Source of the DNA: Roseburia_C sp031555935 | GTDB taxonomy: Bacteria; Bacillota; Clostridia; Lachnospirales; Lachnospiraceae | DNA length: 64,000 nucleotides | NCBI GenBank assembly: GCA_031555935.1 | Contig: JAVBTX010000003.1 | Span: 1 to 64,000 of the forward strand | Direction of reading: 5' to 3' | Translations under genes and position numbers: made by a program | Notes under the pieces: model-generated | What the model was told of the DNA's origin: nothing | Seen by the model: the letters and a program-made list of their open reading frames with translations, nothing else | Database searches by the model: none | Part shown: piece after piece, positions 15,090 to 23,415 of the stretch | Layout of the letters: every line of letters starts with the position of its first letter | How positions within the stretch are numbered: the stretch's first letter is position 1

Positions 15090-16247
15090 TTATTTTTTCT
15101 GAAATACCCGGGTCAACTCCGCCAGCAAATCCTGACTGTCTTCTATTCCTATCGATAGACGTAAGATGCACTCAGTAATTCCGCCAGCTTCTAAAACGTC
15201 CTTCGCAACATCCGCATGGGTCTGTGTGACCGGGTATGTAATTAATGTTTCAACACCGCCAAGACTTTCAGCGAAGTGGATTAACTCCACATGTTCCAAT
15301 ATGTGTAAGGCTAGCTCCTTCGATTCAACTTCAAAGGTTATCATGCTGCCAAAACCTCTGGCCTGCCGCTTACAGATTTCATATCCTTCTGTTCCCGGGA
15401 TGCCCGGATAATATACTTTTTTTACTTGTTCCTGATGTAATAAAAACTCAACTATCTGCTGTGCGTTTTTCTGTGCCTGTTCCATTCGAACTGCCAGTGT
15501 TTTAATGCCCCGCAGGATTAGCCAACTGTCAAATGGGGCCAGCCCGGAGCCGGTCGTCTTGATGATGAAACGAAACCGCTCAGCAATTTCTGGCTTTGAT
15601 GTTACTAAGAATCCGGCAATGGTGTCGTTGTGTCCGCCTAAATATTTTGTTCCACTGTGGACAACGATGTCGGCGCCCAATTCTAAGGGATTCTGAAAAT
15701 ATGGCGAAAGAAATGTATTATCTACCATTAGTAATAAGTTATGCTGCCCACAAATGGCTGCTAATTTTTCTATATCAATAATATGCATCATCGGATTGGT
15801 CGGTGTCTCTATGTATACTGCTTTTGTTTGTTCTGTAATATGTTCTTCAATGGAATTTACGGAACAGTCCATGCTGGTAATGGTGATGCCATTCTTTTTA
15901 CTGATATTGTTAAACAGTCTTGTTGTGCCACCGTACAAATCAACATCGGCAATGATGTGGTCGCCTGGTGCAAACAACTCCATCATTACAGTGATGGCTG
16001 CCATACCACTGGAAAATGCCAACGCATCACAACCTTTTTCTAACGATGCTACCACTAATTCTAACTGCTCTCTGGTTGGATTCTGCAAGCGGCTATAATC
16101 ATATCCGGTACTCTCACCCACACCACCATGTGCAAAGGTTGCGCTCTGGTATATCGGGAAGCTCAGTGCGCCGGATTTATCACACGTTCCATTTTCATTA
16201 TTTTTTTTATCTCCATATAAACATCGGGTTGAAATCTGATATCCCAT
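15090..16247 (-). CDS. Trans-sulfuration PLP enzyme (cystathionine synthase/lyase family)
   Basis: A 385-residue Cys/Met-metabolism PLP enzyme. The PLP lysine is in HSGTKYLGGHND (about residue 200), with YSRLQNPTREQLE near the N-terminus, ETPTNPMM, VDNTFLSPYFQNP and SLGGVETLITYPVTQTHA near the end. The family covers cystathionine gamma-synthase, beta- and gamma-lyase and O-acetylhomoserine sulfhydrylase, and sequence alone does not settle which. Length and the SLGGVE-TH segment favour cystathionine synthase/lyase over the roughly 425-residue sulfhydrylases. It is downstream of a LysR gene and 66 bp before malY. Confidence 0.8.
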   Translation of the reverse strand: MGYQISTRCLYGDKKNNENGTCDKSGALSFPIYQSATFAHGGVGESTGYDYSRLQNPTREQLELVVASLEKGCDALAFSSGMAAITVMMELFAPGDHIIADVDLYGGTTRLFNNISKKNGITITSMDCSVNSIEEHITEQTKAVYIETPTNPMMHIIDIEKLAAICGQHNLLLMVDNTFLSPYFQNPLELGADIVVHSGTKYLGGHNDTIAGFLVTSKPEIAERFRFIIKTTGSGLAPFDSWLILRGIKTLAVRMEQAQKNAQQIVEFLLHQEQVKKVYYPGIPGTEGYEICKRQARGFGSMITFEVESKELALHILEHVELIHFAESLGGVETLITYPVTQTHADVAKDVLEAGGITECILRLSIGIEDSQDLLAELTRVFQKK

Positions 16248-16269
16248 ATTTTTATACCTCTTTATTCTC

Positions 16270-16360
16270 TACTGCGTTGTAATTCCTGTGTCTAGGTATA
16301 TACTACTACTTCTCTAGGAATAGTGTTATGATGTAAAATTAATAACTGGTTATAGCCAAT
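16270..16360 (-). promoter_or_regulatory. Control region of the trans-sulfuration gene
   Basis: The 137-bp spacer between the LysR gene and the PLP enzyme holds GGAATAGTGTT (16317-16327), nearly the same as GGATAGTGTT upstream of cysK. It also holds several AGGAAT/ATTCCT half-sites and a GGTTATAGCC element. It is a likely binding region for the LysR product or the Rrf2 regulator. No riboswitch of the S-box or T-box type could be recognised. Confidence 0.4.
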
Positions 16361-16384
16361 TCCTATTATTCATGTATGATATGG

Positions 16385-17293
16385 TTATAATACCTTTGAT
16401 GCATAGCCCTTGAGGGTTTCTAAGTAGTGTTCCCCCAGCCTACTCAGCTTCATTCCGCGCTTTTTGATATAACCAATCCGCATTTTTTCGTCAGTATCAA
16501 GCGGGATTGCGCAGTAGCCATCGCCGTTTAATTCTTCACAGATAATGCCAGAGCACATCGTAAATCCATTTAGCCCGACCATTAGATTGAGTAAGGTCGC
16601 CCGGTCGTCAGCCTTAATGATTTGCTTATATTCATAGGTGCTGAATACCTCTTCGGCGTAGTAAAATGAGTTGTTGCTACCCTGCTCAAATACCAGGCAT
16701 GGATAATCCTTTAAATCCTCAAAGCTGATTTTTTCTTTTTCAGCTAATGGGTTTTGATTGGATATGTAAACATAGATGCGGCACTGAAATAAATCGATAA
16801 ATTCCAGCTCATTACTTTTTAATATTTTCTCAATTGATTTCTGGTTAAATTCATTGAGATAAATGACTCCCAGCTCACTACGCTGGTTCTTTACATTTTC
16901 GATAACCTCATAGGTCTTGGTTTCGTGCACGGCAAATTCATAATCATCCATGCCAAATTCCCTTGCCATCTTGATAAAGGCTTCCACCGCAAAGGTATAA
17001 TGCTGCATTGACACGCTGAACTTTTGTTTTATTTTTTTCTTTTCAATAGAGCGTTCTTCTATTAAAGTGTATTGTTCAATCATCTGACGGGCATACCCTA
17101 AGAATTCTTCGCCTTCTGGTGTAATGACAACACCACGATTGGAACGCAGAAACAGGGTTGTATCAATTTCATTTTCCAAATCCTTAATTGTACCAGATAA
17201 ACTTGGCTGAGTGATATACAACTCGGCGGCAGCTTTGTTCATTGACTTATTGTTGGCAATGCAAACAGCATAGCGTAATTGTTGTAATGTCAT
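16385..17293 (-). CDS. LysR-family regulator, probably of sulfur amino acid genes
   Basis: Start ATG 17293 (MTLQQLRYAV) has GGGAG five bases upstream. An alternative ATG lies four codons earlier. The 302-residue product has an N-terminal winged helix (residues 1-60, AAAELYITQPSLSGTIKDLE) and a two-lobed effector domain from about residue 88. LysR proteins control cysteine and methionine genes in many Firmicutes (CysL, CmbR, MetR types), and the downstream genes fit that. It has its own strong promoter. The effector could be O-acetylserine, homocysteine or a related metabolite. Confidence 0.75.
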   Translation of the reverse strand: MTLQQLRYAVCIANNKSMNKAAAELYITQPSLSGTIKDLENEIDTTLFLRSNRGVVITPEGEEFLGYARQMIEQYTLIEERSIEKKKIKQKFSVSMQHYTFAVEAFIKMAREFGMDDYEFAVHETKTYEVIENVKNQRSELGVIYLNEFNQKSIEKILKSNELEFIDLFQCRIYVYISNQNPLAEKEKISFEDLKDYPCLVFEQGSNNSFYYAEEVFSTYEYKQIIKADDRATLLNLMVGLNGFTMCSGIICEELNGDGYCAIPLDTDEKMRIGYIKKRGMKLSRLGEHYLETLKGYASKVL

Positions 17294-17364
17294 AGTTGCT
17301 CCCATCTGCTCGCTCCCGCGAGTCTTTTCTTATTATCCATATCTGTTTACTAGGTTATCATAAA

Positions 17365-17393
17365 ATTATATCGGTTGCGTCATTATCTGTCAA
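17365..17393 (-). promoter_or_regulatory. Strong promoter before the LysR gene
   Basis: Perfect consensus TTGACA (17388-17393) and TATAAT (17365-17370), read leftward, 17 bases apart. The -35 box lies in the last codons of the MFS gene. This is the most probable start of the sulfur/nitrogenase-like region. Confidence 0.75.
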
Positions 17394-18627
17394 CCAAAAG
17401 TTGTTTATAACATCTACTCAAGATAAGCATAATAATACAAACCATCAATATCGGAATGAATACCGTTGCTTGGAAACGCTCAAATAGTACTCCATATAGC
17501 ATTTGACCGATGGGAGAAACACATTGTGCGATCATGATGATAATGGCCATAACTTTCCCCAGATTTTCGTTTGGGGTTTGCTTCTGTACTCGGCTTATCA
17601 CAAATACCGACAGCAAATTTAGGATGGCGGCAATCGCAACTGCTCCTATTGTAAAAAGGATAAGCGATGGAGTAACGCCAGCCCCCAGAACATACGGTGT
17701 AACAACAAAAGCCATTGGCAATAATAAAACAGCAAGCATAAATAGCCAACGATAAATCGTCTGGAAATTTAACCTTTTGGAAAACATCCCCACTGACAAT
17801 GCGCCTAAGATCGATGCTGCTTGAATCATCCCCATACCAATGCCATATACCAGATCGTTACTCTTCAAGGTTTGCCTAAAAATAATTGGTGCTCCCACAA
17901 TCAGCAAAGGGGAGAGGATAAAATTAAGCAATGCCGCTAGGATTGCCGCATTACGAATAAATGGCTGCTTAATAACATAATAAAAACCATCTTTTAAATC
18001 ATTGAAAATGGTAAGTACATAATGACCTCTTTGTTCCCGCCTTGCGAAGGGAATTTGAATAAAAATCTCCATAACTGCGGAAAGGAAAAACGACACACAG
18101 CTTACCACAACAAGAATTTTAATGCCGACTGCGGTATATAATAAGCCACCTAGAACAGGGGCAGCCACACCAGACAACGCTTGAACCGCAGTAACAAGAC
18201 CATTTGCATGTTCAATTTTTGCTTCGGGAACTAGCAACGGAATACTAGCGGTTACGGACGGCGTATACATGCTGCTGATAATCGCTAACAAGACCATTAC
18301 ACTTCCAATTACAACGAGAGAGGGTTCTCCAACTCTCATGATTAGCAGTAAGCATAACACAATCAGGCTGCTACTGAAATCGTAAATTACCATTAAGTTT
18401 CTACGATTGAAGCGGTCTGCAATTGCCCCACCTAACGGTGAGAGGATAATTGGTATATTGGAGATTGCAAATAAAGATGCAAACACATCCGCTCGGCCTG
18501 TCATATCCAACACGTATAATGACAACGCAAATCGTAGCAAGGCCGAACCAAAGATTGAAATAATCTGCCCCAGCACCATCAAACGAAAATCTTTTCCTTT
18601 GTTTCTTACAATGTTTTCAACCATCAT
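17383..18627 (-). CDS. MFS efflux transporter (MefA/EntS-like)
   Basis: A 414-residue, 12-helix major facilitator of the transmembrane-secretion-effector group. The N-terminal LMVLGQIISIFGSALLRFAL and the loop 2-3 motif GGAIADRFNRRNLM are characteristic. Members export macrolides, siderophores or other small molecules; the substrate is unknown here. Its ATG overlaps the TGA of the TetR gene by four bases, so the pair is co-translated and presumably controlled by that repressor. Confidence 0.8.
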   Translation of the reverse strand: MMVENIVRNKGKDFRLMVLGQIISIFGSALLRFALSLYVLDMTGRADVFASLFAISNIPIILSPLGGAIADRFNRRNLMVIYDFSSSLIVLCLLLIMRVGEPSLVVIGSVMVLLAIISSMYTPSVTASIPLLVPEAKIEHANGLVTAVQALSGVAAPVLGGLLYTAVGIKILVVVSCVSFFLSAVMEIFIQIPFARREQRGHYVLTIFNDLKDGFYYVIKQPFIRNAAILAALLNFILSPLLIVGAPIIFRQTLKSNDLVYGIGMGMIQAASILGALSVGMFSKRLNFQTIYRWLFMLAVLLLPMAFVVTPYVLGAGVTPSLILFTIGAVAIAAILNLLSVFVISRVQKQTPNENLGKVMAIIIMIAQCVSPIGQMLYGVLFERFQATVFIPILMVCIIMLILSRCYKQLLVDR

Positions 18628-19202
18628 TGTTCCTCCTCAAGATAATTTGCAAGTGCATCAATCAGAACATCTATGGCTTGATCCTTTCCAGCCTCGCTGC
18701 AAAAGGTGCTTGTCGCCACCATACCAATACAATCCGTCAATAATGCCACCATTTCCATCTGTCTTTCTTCTATCTGCAACAATTCAAAACTACGCTGAAA
18801 ATAATCTCTTGCTCCTGCCTTTTCACCTTCCTGATATTCTCGTGGCAGCTTCTCAAGCAGTATTTCAAGCTCGGTCGGTGGAAGATGTAAAATGACACTA
18901 TCTGGTGCAAGGTACACTTCATGAAAAAAACGTTTCAGCTGCTCTTTGCCTCGTAGTTCCCCTGACATAATTGCTTCCATTCGGGTAAACAACTCTGCCC
19001 GGCTGCGGTTTAAAACTTCATACAATCCCACTTCCCTTGAAGGATAATAGCTGTAAAATGCTCCTTTGCTAATACCAACAGCCAAGGTAATATCATCTAC
19101 CGTAACTTTTTTAATACCCTTTTCCCGGATCAGGTTAATCGTGCAATCATAGATTTTATTTTTCATTCTTTCACGGTCTGCATCCGTTACAATTTTTGGC
19201 AT
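18624..19202 (-). CDS. TetR-family repressor of the MFS pump
   Basis: The 192-residue product has an N-terminal TetR helix-turn-helix (about residues 12-58; KVTVDDITLAVGISKGAFYSYY) and a variable ligand-binding C-terminus. AAGGAGG lies seven bases from the ATG. It is the first gene of a two-gene operon with the efflux pump. A TTGACA-N17-TATGAT promoter and an inverted repeat upstream indicate autoregulation. Confidence 0.85.
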   Translation of the reverse strand: MPKIVTDADRERMKNKIYDCTINLIREKGIKKVTVDDITLAVGISKGAFYSYYPSREVGLYEVLNRSRAELFTRMEAIMSGELRGKEQLKRFFHEVYLAPDSVILHLPPTELEILLEKLPREYQEGEKAGARDYFQRSFELLQIEERQMEMVALLTDCIGMVATSTFCSEAGKDQAIDVLIDALANYLEEEQ

Positions 19203-19221
19203 ATGTCCGCCTCCTTTTTTA

Positions 19222-19286
19222 TTGACTACTTTTCAGGTTTCCAGTCAACATAAACATATCATATCCTAGTCCCCTCTCTTTGTCAA
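19222..19286 (-). promoter_or_regulatory. Promoter and candidate operator of tetR-MFS
   Basis: TTGACA (19281-19286) and TATGAT (19258-19263), read leftward, with 17 bases between. Just downstream, TTGACT-N15-AGTCAA (19222-19248) is an inverted repeat placed to block transcription when TetR binds. Confidence 0.6.
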
Positions 19287-19287
19287 C

Positions 19288-19329
19288 AAAAAGACCGATT
19301 GATTTTCTTACTAGAAACCAATCGGTCTT
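19288..19329 (-). terminator. Terminator after the XRE-desulfoferrodoxin gene
   Basis: An 11-bp stem AAGACCGATTG / CAATCGGTCTT with a 17-base loop and a leftward U run. It insulates the tetR promoter next to it. Confidence 0.8.
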
Positions 19330-19347
19330 ATTTACAAAGTGAATTTT

Positions 19348-19932
19348 TTAAATTTTAAACTGATACAACCCATGCTTATTGCAGTACACCCAAATCAGTC
19401 CATGACCACGAATCAAAAATGTAGCCTGCGGACTCTGCTCGGGATAGAGCTTCTGCATTCCCATCTTGTCTAACGTCGTATAGGCAATAAATGAAATGTG
19501 ATGCTCCTTGGACATCTCATGGTTCACTGCCACAATTGTTTCATTTTCAAAATACTCGATTGTTATCTGGTGCGCTTCGTCAGCCTCTTCTGGTTCTAAA
19601 ACCGGTAGCAAAATACCGCAACAGCTATAGGAGCCTTCGCCCATCGCATGAATAATATTTCCACAGACCGGGCAGACATAGAACTTAGAGCGATTCATCT
19701 TGCTGATGATATTTTTATTGGTAATATATTCGCCGGTCATCAATTCCATCACCGAGACATTCAGTACCTTTGCTAATGGTTCCACAATATTGATATCTGG
19801 CAAGCCTTTTCCGGTCTCCCATTTGGAAATGGTTTTATCGCTGACCATCAGCTTTTCTGCTAGTTGTTTTTGGGTTATGCCTTTGCGCTCCCGCAGGCTA
19901 CGAATTGTGTTTCCAGTAATGTAGTGGTTCAT
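19348..19932 (-). CDS. XRE regulator fused to a complete desulfoferrodoxin
   Basis: The 194-residue product joins an XRE helix-turn-helix (residues 7-62, ITQKQLAEKLMVSDKTISKW) to both modules of a two-iron superoxide reductase. The desulforedoxin-like centre I has Cys87, Cys90 and the pair Cys104-Cys105 (YVCPVC, YSCC). Centre II ligands match desulfoferrodoxin spacing: His121, His138, His144, Cys184 and His187 (CNKHG). The catalytic lysine of superoxide reductase, which precedes the first histidine, is Ala120 here, while the neighbouring Glu is kept. I infer a redox or superoxide sensor rather than an efficient reductase. It has its own terminator. Its target genes are not known. Confidence 0.8.
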   Translation of the reverse strand: MNHYITGNTIRSLRERKGITQKQLAEKLMVSDKTISKWETGKGLPDINIVEPLAKVLNVSVMELMTGEYITNKNIISKMNRSKFYVCPVCGNIIHAMGEGSYSCCGILLPVLEPEEADEAHQITIEYFENETIVAVNHEMSKEHHISFIAYTTLDKMGMQKLYPEQSPQATFLIRGHGLIWVYCNKHGLYQFKI

Positions 19933-20022
19933 CTATTTTTTCCTCCGATTTTTTATCGCTTTCTTTGTCTATCATATCGGGGAATGCAAAAAACTGCAAC
20001 CTACGAAGCGTAGAGCCCTACC

Positions 20023-20640
20023 CTACTGAACTAATTTCCGGTCATGCGTCGCCACCAGAACACTTTTCCCACTCTGACAATAATCCGTAAGCATCCGCCT
20101 GACAATTCCGGCACTCCGCTCATCGAGATTGCTAGTTGGCTCATCTGCGACCAAAATCTCTGGCTCTAGCAGAATCGTTCTGGCCAAACTTGCCCGGCGG
20201 TATTCGCCACCGGACAATACCTGCGGATAAGAATCCTGGACACTACCCAGTTCTAATTCCTGCAACACCTTTAACACCCGAGCTTGGTCATAGGTGCGAC
20301 CAGCAAGCTCTAACGGAAAAATTAGATTCTCATAAACAGTTAGGTTTCCTAGCAATGCCATTCCCTGCATCAGATATCCAATGCTGCTATTTCGACACTC
20401 AGTTCGCTGGCTCTCGTTCATGTCGTCATAGATATTTTTTTCATCAAGGTAAACTGCACCCTGAGTCGGTTTTAACATTCCGGTTAGAATATTTAACAGG
20501 GTCGTCTTTCCCGTTCCCGACTCCCCCGTAAGACACTTAAATTCTCCCGGCATAATGGTGAGATTGACATCCGATAAACATTCTCTAACAATTCCCCCTT
20601 GAATAAACGTATGAAAAATATGTTCTGCTTTCAGTACCAT
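20023..20640 (-). CDS. MacB/LolD-type ABC ATPase
   Basis: An ATP-binding subunit of about 205 residues: Walker A GESGTGKTT, Q-loop YLMQGMALLG, signature LSGGEYRR, Walker B ILVADEPTSNLD and switch THD. I favour ATG 20640 (MVLKAEHIF). An ATG four codons earlier is equally possible, since the AAAGG site fits neither perfectly. It is the last gene of a five-gene leftward cluster and pairs with the FtsX-like permease just upstream. This subgroup moves lipoproteins, peptides or hydrophobic compounds, or drives periplasmic work without transport. Confidence 0.75.
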   Translation of the reverse strand: MVLKAEHIFHTFIQGGIVRECLSDVNLTIMPGEFKCLTGESGTGKTTLLNILTGMLKPTQGAVYLDEKNIYDDMNESQRTECRNSSIGYLMQGMALLGNLTVYENLIFPLELAGRTYDQARVLKVLQELELGSVQDSYPQVLSGGEYRRASLARTILLEPEILVADEPTSNLDERSAGIVRRMLTDYCQSGKSVLVATHDRKLVQ

Positions 20641-20685
20641 AATAATAACCATGCCTTTCTCACAACCTGCAAAAATTTTATTTTT

Positions 20686-21888
20686 TTACACTAACTCCTT
20701 GACCAACTCGGCTGGTTGAAATATACGAATGCGGTAAAGCGAATACACCATACCCAATCCGCAAACGCCAAAATCCAGTGCCAACACTTTCCCGCACATT
20801 CCAAGCCATACAAGTTGTGGAACAGTATGATAAGGAACATCCAGCAACTGGCGAATAGCCATATGAAATCCCCAAATAGTAATACTGCAAATAATAATCC
20901 CCATAACTGCGGCGGCTATGATTAAGTAAAAATATTCAAAGAAAACCATCCGTGAAATTTTCTTTTTCGTAATCCCGACTGACAATAGGCTGCCAAACTC
21001 ATTCAAGCGCAGTGACAACGTTAATACCACAATTGAAAATAGTGAGATTGTAGCCAACACCAAAACCAGTCCTTCGGCAAATGTTCCAAAGATTTGAAAC
21101 TGCTTTACTTTATCAGCAAATGTTCCAAGCATCGAGGTCACCTCATAGACTGCAATCTCATCCTCACCAAAATTTTCTTTAACGCTCTGACTGACGGTCG
21201 TTATATCATTGCCCTCTGCAACATCAATCAAGACCATGGAAATCACCTTTTTCTCCTTCGAAAATGGCAGTAATCTGGCATATGTACTGTCTCCGGCAAT
21301 GTCATAAGCGGCTTCATATGACAGAAAAACACAACTGTCATACCCCATTCCCGTTTCATCTAACTCCGCCCTAACCTGAAAACTGCGACCAAAATATTTA
21401 ACCGTATCGCCCTTTTTCTTTCCGAGATTACAACCAACAATGATTTCATCTACCGCTATGTCAGTGATTCCACGCTCGGATAGCCACGGACCAATGGTAA
21501 AATCGCTCGCCATATCGACCGCTATTATCTGCACTGTGTCATCGCAACACTCCATCTCACTGGCGGATGCAAGATACAACTGGGTGCTGGTACTTTTGAT
21601 GCCCTCAACCTGATTGATTTTTGCTTGCCAGCTAGCATCGAAATTGACCGTGCAAGCTTTCCCTTTAAACAAAGCATCTTCCACACTTGTGACAAACCGG
21701 TCTGGCACGACAATGACGTCGGCTCCAATTCGACTGGCGGTAACTGCCAGGCCCTCCCGCATACTATATTCCAATAAACCACCGGCAAAAGTGCCGATGG
21801 TTGTTATGAATAGGAAGAAAAATATGACTGCGGACTGAAATTTTCGATGCAATAGATTCTTTGCTGCCAACTTCTTTATTGTAAACAT
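20686..21888 (-). CDS. FtsX/MacB-like ABC permease
   Basis: The 400-residue product has one N-terminal helix (about residues 17-37), a large extracellular domain (about 40-265) and three C-terminal helices: the MacB/FtsX topology. It begins 12 bp after the binding-protein gene and is followed by its matching ATPase. FtsX-type pairs next to DUF4418 proteins and nitrate/sulfonate-type importers recur in anaerobes, but the joint function is not established. Here it belongs to a transcript started by the cysteine leader. Confidence 0.75.
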   Translation of the reverse strand: MFTIKKLAAKNLLHRKFQSAVIFFFLFITTIGTFAGGLLEYSMREGLAVTASRIGADVIVVPDRFVTSVEDALFKGKACTVNFDASWQAKINQVEGIKSTSTQLYLASASEMECCDDTVQIIAVDMASDFTIGPWLSERGITDIAVDEIIVGCNLGKKKGDTVKYFGRSFQVRAELDETGMGYDSCVFLSYEAAYDIAGDSTYARLLPFSKEKKVISMVLIDVAEGNDITTVSQSVKENFGEDEIAVYEVTSMLGTFADKVKQFQIFGTFAEGLVLVLATISLFSIVVLTLSLRLNEFGSLLSVGITKKKISRMVFFEYFYLIIAAAVMGIIICSITIWGFHMAIRQLLDVPYHTVPQLVWLGMCGKVLALDFGVCGLGMVYSLYRIRIFQPAELVKELV

Positions 21889-21900
21889 GCTCTCACGACC

Positions 21901-23394
21901 TTATTCCCAAATTTCCGTAAATGTCCCATCCGCCGGGTGATACTCATAAGATTCTGGTACATCTTCGAATTTGCTGTAATGCTCGTCAATGAATTTATAA
22001 ATATCCTTATCGCGGTCCAACTCACCAATTGCCTGCAACTCTACTGCCGATGCATGGAAGGTATCATAACCAGCCTGAACCGATGGTTTGTAGCTGTAAG
22101 AGCTTAACAATGCGGCATTGGTATCTGGTTCGCCCGAGCAATAGCCATTATCAATCTGAATCTGGGCCGCCTGATCTGGTGCTGCCTGAATAAATGCGGC
22201 TGCTTTCAAAAGTGCTCTGGTGTATGCCGCCGCCGCTTTTGGATTGTTATCTGCCAAGGTTTTTGCAACGTAAACCTGACAGCAATATTCTTTGGAAAAT
22301 TTCTCATCCTTAGCGGTATCTAAAATGGGTACAAAGCCATATTCCTGCTCTGCCTGATAGCCCACCGGGTCATGAAGCACCGCCACATCAATGGCGCCAT
22401 TTTCAAGTGCCAGTGGTAAATCCGTTAAGCCATACGGAACAAAGCTGACCTCTAAATTCTCGGTAGTCACGCCAATTCCAACGTCGGTTAATTTTCGTTT
22501 TAATACCATCGTTCCCGAATCGGTCAGGGATGGAACACCTAAGGCCTTGCCTTTTAAATCCTCCAGCGAAGTGATGCCGGAATCTTTTTTGACATAGAAC
22601 TTTGTACATCCGGTATGTAAACCACCGGTAAAAGCGATGTTTAGCCCATTGTCCATCTGCTGCATCAGCGAACCGCTTAAACCGACGGTGGCATTAATCT
22701 TGCCCGCTTCTAATAGTTCAGAAGCATTGGCGATGTCAATATCTTCTATCTTCCATGAGATTCCAGCGGCCTTAAATTCTGCTTCAAAATATCCATTAGC
22801 CAACGCAATATGAAGTGGTGCTAAGCAAAGACTGCCACTGTTAAAGCCAACAATTACTTCCGCATCTTTACTCCCTTTATTATCTTTGCCTGTTTCCGTG
22901 GCCTCATTGCCACAACCGACCACGGTTAACAAGAGCGTCAAGCTAAGTACCGCACTAACCGTCTGACGAATCCCAGCTTTTAAACCCGACTTTTCTTTAA
23001 CCAGAATTGATACGATTTCAGTAAGTGCGCTGGCAATCAATACAATACTGATAATATAAATAGCCGGAAAGGTTCTGCTCTGGCAAGCCATCGCTTTCAT
23101 TTCACAGCCACCGATTAATTGAACCGGTATTAATATCACCGCCAAGGCAGAAAGAACTGCCAATCCATTCAAGCGAATTTTTTCTGCCCCGGTTAATGCG
23201 AATAGATGGGCAATTGCAATGCCAATTAGCATTACGGCCATTACCGCTATCGCCTGTGTGCTGAAATAGCACCGCATTGGCTTTTCCACGACCTCACATA
23301 CCTTAAAAATTGTTCTTGGCCCCACCAGCAATAGGATTGCCAGCAAAAAGTAGATGACCGATACGATGATACTGCTTTTACTTTGTTTTTCCAT
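21901..23394 (-). CDS. DUF4418 membrane domain fused to a SsuA/NMT1-type binding protein
   Basis: The 497-residue product is two proteins in one. Residues 1-160 hold four membrane helices with the DUF4418 pattern (PRTIFKVCE, PMRCYFSTQA, GGCEMKAMACQSRTFPA). Residues about 175-497 are a periplasmic-type binding protein of the sulfonate/nitrate/taurine/thiamine-precursor class (VIVGFNSGSLCLAPLHIALANG, EDLKGKALGVPSLTDSGT). A fifth hydrophobic stretch with VVGCGNE looks like a relict lipobox joining the two. The domain is thus permanently anchored beside its permease. The ligand is unknown. Sulfur context and the cysteine leader favour an organosulfur compound such as a sulfonate or methylthio compound. 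Confidence 0.8.
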   Translation of the reverse strand: MEKQSKSSIIVSVIYFLLAILLLVGPRTIFKVCEVVEKPMRCYFSTQAIAVMAVMLIGIAIAHLFALTGAEKIRLNGLAVLSALAVILIPVQLIGGCEMKAMACQSRTFPAIYIISIVLIASALTEIVSILVKEKSGLKAGIRQTVSAVLSLTLLLTVVGCGNEATETGKDNKGSKDAEVIVGFNSGSLCLAPLHIALANGYFEAEFKAAGISWKIEDIDIANASELLEAGKINATVGLSGSLMQQMDNGLNIAFTGGLHTGCTKFYVKKDSGITSLEDLKGKALGVPSLTDSGTMVLKRKLTDVGIGVTTENLEVSFVPYGLTDLPLALENGAIDVAVLHDPVGYQAEQEYGFVPILDTAKDEKFSKEYCCQVYVAKTLADNNPKAAAAYTRALLKAAAFIQAAPDQAAQIQIDNGYCSGEPDTNAALLSSYSYKPSVQAGYDTFHASAVELQAIGELDRDKDIYKFIDEHYSKFEDVPESYEYHPADGTFTEIWE

Positions 23395-23415
23395 TTTAGC
23401 CCCTCTTTTCTTTTA

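Noticed and set aside
16248..16384. SAM riboswitch (S-box) or T-box before the trans-sulfuration gene
   Set aside because: No conserved core, no T-box GGGUGGNACCGCG-like segment and no terminator stem in the 137-bp spacer.
19990..20022. Terminator after the MacB-like ATPase
   Set aside because: A five-bp CTACG/CGTAG stem is followed by a T run only after several bases; too weak to call.
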